Of a stretch of DNA of 64,000 bases, positions 44,031 to 59,525 are shown in pieces (within the stretch, counting starts at the first letter, position 1; every line of letters begins with the position of its first letter). Source of the DNA: Chloroflexales bacterium ZM16-3 (GTDB lineage Bacteria > Chloroflexota > Chloroflexia > Chloroflexales > Chloroflexaceae); NCBI GenBank assembly GCA_004138175.2, contig RYFE02000006.1:62001-126000 (forward strand), given 5' to 3'. Under the pieces are notes generated by a model. That model searched no databases. It worked only from the letters and a program-made list of their open reading frames with translations, and had not been told where the DNA came from. The position numbers and the translations under genes were made by a program.

Positions 44031-44802
44031 CCCAGCCGATGGCGCGGGCGAGGGCGGCCTCGACGATGCCAGGGGCGAGGCGGGCGGCCAGCAGGGTCAG
44101 CCTATCGCCGAGGGTGACATAGGCCAAGCGCGGCTCGCGGCGGGCCACGCGCAGCAAAGCCAGGGCCACCGCCTCGGGCGGCACGCCTCTGGGGGCCACG
44201 CGGCGGCGCTCGCTGCCCCGGCCGAGCCGACGCCGGCTGAACTCGGTACGGGTGGTGCCGGGGCGCAGCACGCTCACCGCAACCCCCGTGCCGCGCAGCT
44301 CCATGCGCAGCGCCTCGCTCACCCGCTCCAGGGCGGCCTTGGCGGCGGCGTAGCCGCCCAGGTAAGGCAGGGTCTGCTCAGCCAGCACCGACGAGACGTT
44401 GATGATCTGGCCCCGGCCCTGGCGGCGCATGATCGGCACGGCGGCCTGGGCTAGGCGCAGCGGCCCAAGCAGATCCACGGCCAGCGCCCGCTCCAGGTCG
44501 CCCACATCCAGCTCGGCCACCGGCCCGGCCAGGCCCACCCCGGCATTGTTGATCAGGATATCCACCCGCCCGCAGGCAGCGGCGGCCCGCTCGACCAGCG
44601 CGCGGCACTGCTCCGGGTCGCCCACATCTGTGGGCACCACCACGGGCGCGCCCGGCAGCGTGGCGGCCAGCCGCCCCAGCGCCTCGGCCGAGCGGGCCGC
44701 CAGCACCACCCGCGCCCCCGCCCCGGCGAAGGCCCGCGCCGCAGCCGCGCCTATCCCCGCCGAGGCCCCGGTGATGATCACGACGCGGTTGTGTGGATCC
44801 AT
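44020..44802 (-). CDS. Short-chain dehydrogenase/reductase
   Basis: 260 residues from ATG 44802. Classical SDR: VVIITGASAGIGAAAARAF, NNAGVGLAGPVAEL, catalytic Ser in INVSSVLAEQTLP and YxxxK in YAAAKAALERV. The C-terminal part is hydrophobic. Substrate unknown. The start codon is immediately preceded by a heptamer hairpin and lacks a ribosome site, so translation may depend on coupling or be weak. Confidence 0.88.
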   Translation of the reverse strand: MDPHNRVVIITGASAGIGAAAARAFAGAGARVVLAARSAEALGRLAATLPGAPVVVPTDVGDPEQCRALVERAAAACGRVDILINNAGVGLAGPVAELDVGDLERALAVDLLGPLRLAQAAVPIMRRQGRGQIINVSSVLAEQTLPYLGGYAAAKAALERVSEALRMELRGTGVAVSVLRPGTTRTEFSRRRLGRGSERRRVAPRGVPPEAVALALLRVARREPRLAYVTLGDRLTLLAARLAPGIVEAALARAIGWENQ

Positions 44803-44805
44803 AGT

Positions 44806-44853
44806 GAATGTTGAATGTTGAATGCTGAATGCTCGGACATTCAACATTAAGCA
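44806..44853. repeat. Heptamer hairpin repeat abutting the SDR start codon, family C
   Basis: Units TGAATGT and TGAATGC on the left, ACATTCA and AGCATTA on the right; it fills the spacer between the lyase stop and the SDR start. Confidence 0.85.
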
Positions 44854-45788
44854 TTATCAGTGATGTGCTTACAGATCCCGGCCTTGATCGTCTGCGAGGG
44901 AACCTCGTGGCCGATCATCTCCTCAAGCATGCGCGCCGTCGCCATCAGGCCCGGCAGATCCAGCCCGGTGGCGATGCCCATCTCGTGCAGCATATGCACC
45001 AGGTCCTCGGTGCAGAGGTTGCCGGGCGCGCCGGGGGCGAAGGGGCAGCCGCCGATCCCGCCCACGCTGCTGTCGAAGGCGCTGACGCCGACCTGCATAG
45101 CGGCCAGAATGTTCGCAAGCCCGGCGCCCCTGGCGCTGTGCAGGTGCAGGCGCAGCGGGTGGCGCGGGAAGCGCTCCTGGAAGGCCAGCACCACCTGCTG
45201 CACCAGCACCGGGTGAGCCATACCCGTCGTGTCGCCCAGGGTCAGCTGCTCGGCCCCCAGGTCGAGCAGGCGCCCGCAGAGATCCAGCACCCGCGAGATC
45301 GGCACGTCGCCCTCGAAGGGGCAGCCGAAGGACACCGAGAGCACCGCGTCGAAGGGCCTGCCCGCGCCGCGCATGATCGCGGCCATGTTGGCGACATGGG
45401 CCAGCGACTGCTCAATGCCCATGTTCACGTTGCTCTGGTTGTGGCTCTCCGATGCGCTGAGGAAGACCTGCACCATATCGACGCCGGCGGCCACCGCTCG
45501 GCGTGCGCCAACCTCGTTCGGTGCGATCGCGCTATAGATCACCCCCGGCCGCCGGCTAATCTGCGCGAAGACCTCGGCACTATCGGCCATCTGCGGCACG
45601 TTCTGTGGGCGCACAAAAGAGCCTGACTCGATCTGATCGAGGCCGGTTGCGCCCAGGGCGTCGATCAGCTGTAGCTTCTGCGCCGTGCTGAGCGTGATGC
45701 TCTCGTTCTGTAGCCCGTCGCGCGGGCCGACCTCGCGGATGTGGACGCGACCGGGTAGGATCGGCATCCCGGGGATTATTGTCGCCAC
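44847..45788 (-). CDS. Hydroxymethylglutaryl-CoA lyase family protein
   Basis: About 313 residues from GTG 45788 (GAGGTG upstream); a GTG at 45794 is nearer to that site and less likely. HMGL-like TIM barrel: IREVGPRDGLQNESITL with metal Asp, VSFGCPFEGDVP, LGDTTGMAHP, LHLHSARGAGLANI (metal His pair) and the active-site loop GGIGGCPFAPGAPGN with the catalytic Cys. It is expected to cleave HMG-CoA to acetyl-CoA and acetoacetate in leucine breakdown. The downstream SDR is separated by a repeat. Confidence 0.9.
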   Translation of the reverse strand: MATIIPGMPILPGRVHIREVGPRDGLQNESITLSTAQKLQLIDALGATGLDQIESGSFVRPQNVPQMADSAEVFAQISRRPGVIYSAIAPNEVGARRAVAAGVDMVQVFLSASESHNQSNVNMGIEQSLAHVANMAAIMRGAGRPFDAVLSVSFGCPFEGDVPISRVLDLCGRLLDLGAEQLTLGDTTGMAHPVLVQQVVLAFQERFPRHPLRLHLHSARGAGLANILAAMQVGVSAFDSSVGGIGGCPFAPGAPGNLCTEDLVHMLHEMGIATGLDLPGLMATARMLEEMIGHEVPSQTIKAGICKHITDNA

Positions 45789-45994
45789 TGACACACCTCT
45801 TGGCCCAGCCCATCATAGAAGGCCCGTGCCTGCTCTGTTCTGACTATCTGCGGAACCATCGGCGCATTGTAACACTATTGCCACCACAAGACGTAACTCC
45901 GCTGTAACCTGTCAAGCTACTCTCAGATCAGACGCCGGGCAGACGGCGCATCAGGGAACGATAAACGAAGAGCATATATACCAAGGAGAACCCC

Positions 45995-46549
45995 ATGGAC
46001 TGGACAAAGCAGGCGAACGATATGGTCAAGACCTGGACGGGCACGCAGCAGAAGGTGTGGGATACCTGGCTTAGCTCGATGCAGCTTATGTCATCCCCGC
46101 AGAGCCCCGAGACCTGGCAGAAGATGGTCGAGACATGGCGCGGCACCGTCAAGCAGGCGCTCGAGTCGCAGCTACAGGTGACGCAGATGTGGGCCGAGGG
46201 CGTCGCCGCCGCGTCGGTGAACACACCTAGCATCCCAGGGATGCCGGCCATGCCGGCCATGCCCAGCATCCCGGGCGTGCCCGGCACCGCCGTCGAGTGG
46301 ACCCGCCAGATGCTCGATATGACCCGCGCCTGGACGGACACGCAGGTTCGCTTCTCCGAGAACTGGTTCGACCTGCTGAAGAAGGCTGACCCGTCGGCGA
46401 TCGCTCAGGGCTGGGACATGGGCCAGGCCCAGAAGATGATGGCCACCTGGCAGGATGCCGCCCAGAAGGCTCTCGACGCCCAGAACGAGTTCAGCCGCAT
46501 GGTGGTGAACGTCACCGGATCTGCCGCCAACACCCCCCCCAAGAAGTAG
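45995..46549 (+). CDS. Phasin-like protein
   Basis: 184 residues, start ATG 45995 with AGGAG seven bases upstream. Trp/Gln-rich amphipathic helices (DWTKQANDMVKTWTGTQQKV, WTRQMLDMTRAWTDTQVRF) flank a short low-complexity hinge (GMPAMPAMPSIPGVPG). This resembles granule-associated phasins or PhaE-like subunits of polyhydroxyalkanoate synthesis, but the similarity is by character only. No PHA synthase is in the window. Confidence 0.6.
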   Translation: MDWTKQANDMVKTWTGTQQKVWDTWLSSMQLMSSPQSPETWQKMVETWRGTVKQALESQLQVTQMWAEGVAAASVNTPSIPGMPAMPAMPSIPGVPGTAVEWTRQMLDMTRAWTDTQVRFSENWFDLLKKADPSAIAQGWDMGQAQKMMATWQDAAQKALDAQNEFSRMVVNVTGSAANTPPKK

Positions 46550-46570
46550 CTCGCTCGGCCCGCATCAAGA

Positions 46571-46607
46571 GGGAGGGGCGCGGAGGCATTGCCTCCGCGC
46601 CCCTCCC
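46571..46607. terminator. Bidirectional terminator between phasin-like and ssb genes
   Basis: A 17-base perfect stem, GGGAGGGGCGCGGAGGC with its complement, around ATT, between convergent stops. Confidence 0.8.
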
Positions 46608-46651
46608 CTATTTCCCGGCTCAGTGTCTCAGTCCTTCACCATCCTCGGTGA

Positions 46652-47200
46652 TTAAAACGGAATGTCGTCGTCGCTATCGATATTCTCGATCGGCTGGGGC
46701 GTGTTGCGCGTGGTCGCACGTGACGGCGCGCGGCTGCCGCTGGGCGGGGTCGGGGCGCGACCGCTGGACGGGGTCGGGCTCCGCCTCGCGGGGGCGCTGG
46801 GCGCTCCATGCGCATCGCCCGGCTCCTCGTAGCTCTCCTCGGCATCGGGGACTGGCCCGCGCTCGCCGCGGGGCGACAGGATGATCATGTCCTGGGCGAT
46901 CACCTCGCTGGTGTAGCGATCCACGCCGTCGCGGTCAGTGTACTTGCGTGTCTGTAGGCGACCCTCGACATACACCCGCGTGCCCTTGGTGAGGTACTGG
47001 TTGCAGATCTCGCCCAGCTTGTCCCAGGCGACGATGCGGAACCACTCGGTGTCATCGTGCTGAGTGCCCTCTTTATCCTTCCAGGTGCGGCTGCTGGCGA
47101 CGCGGAAGTTCGTAACCGCGCTGCCGGTGGACGTGTAGCGCATCTCTGGATCTGCGCCCAGATACCCCGTCATCTGCACCTTGTTTAGGTCCTTGGCCAT
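46652..47200 (-). CDS. ssb: Single-stranded DNA-binding protein
   Basis: 182 residues. The OB fold starts LNKVQMTGYLGADPEMRYT, with FRVASSRTWKDKEG, WFRIVAWDKLGEICNQYL and RVYVEGRLQTRKYTD. A Pro/Ser/Arg-rich linker (about 115-170) precedes the acidic tip DSDDDIPF, the partner-binding tail. A strong promoter lies at 47302-47274 with an inverted repeat across the start site. Confidence 0.96.
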   Translation of the reverse strand: MAKDLNKVQMTGYLGADPEMRYTSTGSAVTNFRVASSRTWKDKEGTQHDDTEWFRIVAWDKLGEICNQYLTKGTRVYVEGRLQTRKYTDRDGVDRYTSEVIAQDMIILSPRGERGPVPDAEESYEEPGDAHGAPSAPARRSPTPSSGRAPTPPSGSRAPSRATTRNTPQPIENIDSDDDIPF

Positions 47201-47233
47201 GGGTTGCCTCCCCGTTCATGTAGATGCTCATTT

Positions 47234-47268
47234 CAATAGTTACAGCCGTCCTTGCGACCGAACTATTG
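47234..47268. promoter_or_regulatory. Inverted repeat at the ssb transcription start
   Basis: CAATAGTT (47234-47241) and AACTATTG (47261-47268) flank the predicted start near 47267; a candidate operator. Confidence 0.5.
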
Positions 47269-47273
47269 TGCGT

Positions 47274-47302
47274 ATTCTAGCATGAAAAAGCTTGCTCGTC
47301 AA
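47274..47302 (-). promoter_or_regulatory. Sigma-70 promoter of ssb
   Basis: On the minus strand: TTGACG (47302-47297), 17-base spacer, TAGAAT (47279-47274). Confidence 0.8.
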
Positions 47303-47340
47303 GAGGTCTGTTTCCCCGTTGTGACGGTCAGATCGTGCGA

Positions 47341-47619
47341 TCAGGAGAGGCCAATATCGAACCCGGCCTCAAGGTCGCGCCTAGCGTAGCGCCGGAAGGC
47401 CAGCACCGTCCGCGTGCCGATCACGCCGGGGATCTGGGCCACCCCGCCCGGCACCGAATCATCGAGCGAGTCATAGTCGCTCACCCGCAGCAGGGCAATA
47501 ATGTCAACCTCGCCCGTCACCGAGTAGACCTCGGCCACATTGGGCAGCTCGGCCACGGCCTGGGCCACCTCGCTGATCCGCCGCGACTCGCACGAGATCA
47601 GCACAAATGCTGTGAGCAT
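47341..47619 (-). CDS. Stand-alone Lrp/AsnC RAM-domain protein
   Basis: 92 residues with no HTH: TAFVLISCESRRISEVAQAV, VAEVYSVTGEVDIIALLRVSDYD, and a C-terminal TRTVLAF strand. Stand-alone RAM (SMMR) proteins bind amino acids and can assemble with full-length Lrp proteins. It lies between the large membrane protein and ssb on the same strand. Confidence 0.9.
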   Translation of the reverse strand: MLTAFVLISCESRRISEVAQAVAELPNVAEVYSVTGEVDIIALLRVSDYDSLDDSVPGGVAQIPGVIGTRTVLAFRRYARRDLEAGFDIGLS

Positions 47620-47636
47620 GAATTCCTCCTTATTTC

Positions 47637-47672
47637 AGTGCCTCAGTGCCTCAGTGCCTCAGTGCCTCAGTG
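47637..47672. repeat. Octamer CAGTGCCT tandem repeat
   Basis: Four to five direct units in the spacer between the membrane-protein stop and the RAM gene. Confidence 0.8.
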
Positions 47673-47673
47673 T

Positions 47674-49728
47674 TCAAAATGGCTCGGGCGGGCGGATGCG
47701 CCAGAGCATGGGCGACAGCCAGATCCACGCGGTGTTGGCTATCACCACCGCGCCCATGGCGAGGACGGCGATCCGCCCCATCCTCCCGCGCCTCCAGAGC
47801 GCCTCGGTGGCCACCGCCGCCCCGATGGCTACCACCCAGGCCAGGAACATCAGCCAGCGCGGGCTGTTGGTGGCCAGTGTGATGAACGGCATCACGGCAA
47901 AGCAGAGGGCCACCGCGAGGCTGCCAAGCATCAGGGCCAGCGCAACCTGCCGTCGGCTCAGCCACTCGTCCCCCGCGCTCTCGCGGGCCAGCATCCAGAC
48001 CCCAACACTAGCCAGCGGGATGGGGAATACCCCAAAGTGCGTGATCAGCCCGATCCGCCAGAGCGTATCCCACATCACCGCCCGGCTCACCGGAGCTCGC
48101 TCGGCCACCGCGCTCATCCCGCCCGCCCTGGCTATCTCCAGCTGGCTCAGGAAGAGCGGGATGTAGGCGCTGTAGAAGAAGGCTCCGGCGAAGATCACCG
48201 CGCCGCTGAAGGCGAGGCTCAGGGGCCAGCGGGCCGCCCGCGCCCACGCCGCGCCGCGCCAGCTCATGATCCAGGTGAGCGCCGCGATCAGCCCCACGAG
48301 CAGCGTCGTGTTGATCAGAAACCCGAAGTGGCCGAGGAAGACCAGACTCATCAGGATGAAGGCCGCCGCGCCCCAGATCAGCCGCTGTCGCCGGTCATCC
48401 CCTTGCCATGCCTCCAGCGCCCAGCAGAGCGTCGCCACCGTCAGCAGGTGAAAGAATTGGCTATAGATGTGGGTGTCGAACGACCACCAGGTTGTCATAA
48501 ACGTGGCCGCTGTAAACACGTAGATCGCCGCCGCCAGCAGGGCGGCCCGCGCGCTCATGATCCGGCTGCCAATTGCGTAGATCAGCGCCGCGCTGGCGGC
48601 GTCCACCAGGGCCGCGCCGATCTGTAGGACGGTGCCGGAGCTCAGGCCGAGCAGCGTGAATGGCGCGACCAGCAGGTACGGCCCCGGCGGGTAGGGGAAG
48701 TCAACCCCGCGATTCTTCGAGAGGATAAAGATCAGCCCCAAGATTGCGTCGTTGAAGCGGTTGATGTGAAACCCAATATCGCCGTGCATTGAGTTTGGGT
48801 AGAGCCGACCGCCGTAGCGCATCGCAAAGGCGATCACACAGAAAACACTCAGCCATCCCAGGCCGAAGCTATCCAGCGGCACGCCGAAATGTCGGGCCAG
48901 GGGCGTCAGCCCTGCGCGCACGCCGATGGCCAGCGGGTAGGCCAGCGCCGCCGCCAGCAGGGCGGCATCGGCGCCAGCAGCCCAACGCGGCGGGTCGAGG
49001 ATCGCCGCCAACCCAACCAGCCCGACGCACACCCCGTAGAGACGCCCCAGCGGGGCGTCTGCGCCCAGTGCGTGCCGCAGCGCCATCCAGGCCAAGGTCG
49101 CCGCGCCAAGCCAGCCTAGCGCCGATGGCCAGTCTGGGGACGCCGGGCCGTTAGGCAGTGCGACGATCTCAACCATAGCGAGCGGCGTGCCCAGCCTGCG
49201 CGGGTCGCCCGGCGGGCTGAAGGTTTCCGTGCGCAGGCTAATCATCAGGCTCCCGTTCGTCGGCGGGGGCACCAGGATGCTCTGTATCGAGCCTGCGGCG
49301 ATCACTGGCAGGCTCGCCAGGGGTTGGCCATCGGACAAGATCTCGATCACATGCGGGCCGACCGCCATCACATCGGCACCCACGGGGAAGAAGCTCAGCC
49401 GCAGCGCCAGGGGACGTTGGCCCACGCCCGGCACGCGGATCGTCGCGCCGTCGTCCGTCCAGCGGTAGGTGCCGTGCGAGTCCCGCTCGGCGGTGTTGAA
49501 GCCATTGAGGAAGGGCAGGTCGCTGCCGAGGCCCTCCTCATACCCGGCGTCGATGGTGTAGCGCAGGGGCAGCTGTGGGGCGATCAAAAAGGTAACTAGC
49601 AGGGCACTCAGGGCAAGCCAGAGCGCGGGGCTGGCCAGCCCGCGCAGCTCGTCGCCCAGGGCGAGCACCAGGCGGGCGCGGCGCGCCGTCGGTGATGTGC
49701 CTGCTTTGATAGACTCGTTGGTGCCCAT
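47674..49728 (-). CDS. Large multi-pass membrane protein, glycosyltransferase-like
   Basis: About 684 residues from ATG 49728. One N-terminal helix, an extracytoplasmic domain (to about 175) and about eleven further helices. The N-terminal FNTAERDSHGTYRWTDDGATIRV segment matches the corresponding part of the 1124-3373 protein (YRWT, G-x-x-x-x-P), and NRGVDFPYPPGPYLLVAPF corresponds to its HPPG segment, so both belong to the same family of lipid-linked sugar transferase-like proteins. Substrate unknown. It follows rpoC on the same strand with repeats between. Confidence 0.7.
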   Translation of the reverse strand: MGTNESIKAGTSPTARRARLVLALGDELRGLASPALWLALSALLVTFLIAPQLPLRYTIDAGYEEGLGSDLPFLNGFNTAERDSHGTYRWTDDGATIRVPGVGQRPLALRLSFFPVGADVMAVGPHVIEILSDGQPLASLPVIAAGSIQSILVPPPTNGSLMISLRTETFSPPGDPRRLGTPLAMVEIVALPNGPASPDWPSALGWLGAATLAWMALRHALGADAPLGRLYGVCVGLVGLAAILDPPRWAAGADAALLAAALAYPLAIGVRAGLTPLARHFGVPLDSFGLGWLSVFCVIAFAMRYGGRLYPNSMHGDIGFHINRFNDAILGLIFILSKNRGVDFPYPPGPYLLVAPFTLLGLSSGTVLQIGAALVDAASAALIYAIGSRIMSARAALLAAAIYVFTAATFMTTWWSFDTHIYSQFFHLLTVATLCWALEAWQGDDRRQRLIWGAAAFILMSLVFLGHFGFLINTTLLVGLIAALTWIMSWRGAAWARAARWPLSLAFSGAVIFAGAFFYSAYIPLFLSQLEIARAGGMSAVAERAPVSRAVMWDTLWRIGLITHFGVFPIPLASVGVWMLARESAGDEWLSRRQVALALMLGSLAVALCFAVMPFITLATNSPRWLMFLAWVVAIGAAVATEALWRRGRMGRIAVLAMGAVVIANTAWIWLSPMLWRIRPPEPF

Positions 49729-49743
49729 AGCGGCCTGATTATA

Positions 49744-49784
49744 GTACACAACGACGCCCCGCAATGCGGGGCGTCGTTGTGTAC
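49744..49784. terminator. Perfect 19-base stem-loop downstream of rpoC
   Basis: GTACACAACGACGCCCCGC pairs with its complement around AAT. It lies between rpoC and the next gene on the minus strand. No T run. Confidence 0.6.
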
Positions 49785-49786
49785 CA

Positions 49787-49925
49787 GGGCTGTTGCAACG
49801 TCACGCGCCCGGCCCGTAAACGGGCGGGCTCTCGTGCTACGAAGGCCGCCTGCGCGGCCTCCGGTAGGCCGCGCAGGCGGCCTTCGTAGACAAAGAGCCC
49901 GCGACTTCAGTCGCCGGGCGGCGGC
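49787..49925. repeat. Dispersed GC-rich hairpin repeat, family E copy 5
   Basis: It starts GGCTGTTGCAACGTC, like the terminal repeat of the 24885-25035 element. Then GCCCGGCCCGTAAACGGGC, a long stem AAGGCCGCCTGCGCGGCCT with its partner, and GCGACTTCAGTCGCCGGGC. Confidence 0.85.
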
Positions 49926-49936
49926 ATCCGCCGGAC

Positions 49937-54535
<4,599 letters not shown>

Positions 54536-54541
54536 TGAGGC

Positions 54542-55246
54542 TCACTCCTCTGGAGGTAAATAATCTGCAAAGCGCAGACGCATTACCTCTGTGATAGTGC
54601 CGCTATGGGGCCGTTTACGCGGCTGCCAGTCCAGAAACATAGCTGCGATGGCAGCCTTGCGGTCAAGGGCGAGACCTGGATTTTCCACATAGAGCCATGC
54701 GGCCAGGCACTTCGCCCGTATAGTGCTCCACTTCAGGTACCAGAGCGCACGATTTGCGACAACATTGGGTGCCGGAATACCTGTCTGTTTCTCAATTGCT
54801 ACGGCCATATCTGTGAGAAGTTGCCGTGATCCCGAGTAGATCTGAAGAACTGGTCGATCACCATTCCAGGCTAGTGTTCCATCGCCATCGACGAAGCCAC
54901 GGACAAAGTGGACGAGTAGATCTGTTGGCACGGTTGGGAAGCCGATCACGTTCGACTTATTCGGAATTCCGCCCAGGGCTAACAGATCGTAGTACATCTC
55001 CTTGCTACAGAACTCAATCCCGTAGCACTCGCTCTTTGCAGTAATCCGCCGATAGTCGAACTTTTCCCCGATGGCTTCGGCGATCAGACCTAGATGATCA
55101 CGGTCGATGCTGGCTATTTCGATATTGTGGGCACCGGTGTTGCGCTTGATACGCATATACCCATCAGCCCACCAGTACCCAAGCACATAGGCCATCTCAG
55201 CCGACCAGACCCGGAAGAACTCGACGGTGCGTGCGACGCGGGGCAT
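54542..55246 (-). CDS. Free-standing LAGLIDADG homing endonuclease
   Basis: 234 residues from ATG 55246, chosen because GGGGAG lies five bases upstream; ATG 55309 would add 21 residues. Two LAGLIDADG helices are visible, VLGYWWADGYM (about 18-28) and HFVRGFVDGDGTL (about 113-125), each with the metal-binding Asp, separated by about 95 residues. This is the single-chain two-motif architecture. Base composition is clearly more AT-rich than rpoB and rpoC. It lies in the rpoB-rpoC spacer on the operon strand, and its final codons (CCAGAGGAGTGA) provide the rpoC ribosome site, six bases between stop and rpoC ATG. The cleavage target is unknown; no intron or intein surrounds it. Confidence 0.9.
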   Translation of the reverse strand: MPRVARTVEFFRVWSAEMAYVLGYWWADGYMRIKRNTGAHNIEIASIDRDHLGLIAEAIGEKFDYRRITAKSECYGIEFCSKEMYYDLLALGGIPNKSNVIGFPTVPTDLLVHFVRGFVDGDGTLAWNGDRPVLQIYSGSRQLLTDMAVAIEKQTGIPAPNVVANRALWYLKWSTIRAKCLAAWLYVENPGLALDRKAAIAAMFLDWQPRKRPHSGTITEVMRLRFADYLPPEE

Positions 55247-55282
55247 GGCGTCTCCCCAGTAGAACGTGTGTACTGGAGAGAT

Positions 55283-55317
55283 GATACCCGGTTTCAGGTT
55301 GTCTGTCAACCGGTATC
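55283..55317. promoter_or_regulatory. Inverted repeat upstream of the homing endonuclease
   Basis: GATACCCGGTT (55283-55293) pairs with AACCGGTATC (55308-55317) with one bulge, about 40 bases before the preferred start. Possible translational control or end of the inserted segment. Confidence 0.5.
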
Positions 55318-55359
55318 GGATATATTAGTAGTCCGTCGGGCGACCACTTTTCAAAGGGA

Positions 55360-55384
55360 GGGGCGGATTCGCGTCTTCCGCCCC
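55360..55384 (-). terminator. Hairpin just after rpoB
   Basis: GGGGCGGA (55360-55367) pairs with TCCGCCCC (55377-55384), about 20 bases after the rpoB stop in transcript sense. Only TCCCTTTG follows, so at most a partial terminator inside the operon. Confidence 0.5.
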
Positions 55385-55402
55385 GCTCTGCGTCCTTCGC
55401 GA

Positions 55403-59089
<3,687 letters not shown>

Positions 59090-59257
59090 ACGCACCTCTC
59101 CTCAGTCGTTGCAACCAGAGACGGCGGCCGCTGGCCGCTATTTTCTGGCGCGTACAGGCTTCCGGCAGGCGGAAAACAGAAATCGCCGGTCATCGGCGCT
59201 CGCCCTTCGGGGGCGGCCTCAGAACTGGCGGGGGGGCAGAGTGAAACGGATATTCGC

Positions 59258-59280
59258 AAAAAATGCGCCGGACGGCGCAT
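59258..59280 (-). terminator. Intrinsic terminator/attenuator in the rpoB leader
   Basis: On the minus strand ATGCGCC (59280-59274) and GGCGCAT (59269-59263) form a GC-rich stem with a four-base loop, followed by six T (59263-59258 in sense). It lies about 100 bases after the predicted start and about 170 before rpoB. Confidence 0.7.
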
Positions 59281-59383
59281 GGCGGGCTACTTGACGATCA
59301 CGTTGCTCTTCGGACACACGATGAAGATCATAGAGTTGAAACAATGGTTATGTCTGGACTATTTCTAGTAACTGCGAAAGGAG

Positions 59384-59412
59384 ATAATACCATCTTTTCG
59401 CGATGATGTCAA
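59384..59412 (-). promoter_or_regulatory. Sigma-70 promoter of the rpoB-rpoC operon
   Basis: On the minus strand: TTGACA (59412-59407), 17-base spacer, TATTAT (59389-59384). Start predicted near 59377; leader about 290 bases. Confidence 0.85.
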
Positions 59413-59525
59413 GCGAGATAAAACCAGAATGGAAAAGCGTAACCTTTCCACCGCTCGCATGGTATCATGGGTAGCACGGCGGAATCGTGAGAATGGCGTG
59501 AGAGTTGCGCCGATCAACCTGTCTA

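Larger units (their letters stand above)
59096..59525. promoter_or_regulatory. rpoB-recQ divergent spacer
   Basis: 430 bases: the rpoB leader with terminator hairpin (59258-59280) and the rpoB promoter (59384-59412). On the plus strand TATCAT (59463) is a possible recQ -10, with no good -35. Confidence 0.6.

Noticed and set aside
44378-44854. 158-codon minus-strand frame overlapping the SDR gene
   Set aside because: Gly/Arg/Ala-rich alternative frame of the SDR gene; only the SDR frame shows motifs.
54542-55309. Endonuclease domain of an rpoB or rpoC intein, or a group I intron ORF
   Set aside because: It has its own start and stop between two intact genes; no splicing blocks flank it and neither subunit is interrupted.
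55360-55384. Full transcription terminator splitting rpoB from rpoC
   Set aside because: Stem lacks a T run and no other promoter for rpoC is evident, so complete termination is unlikely.
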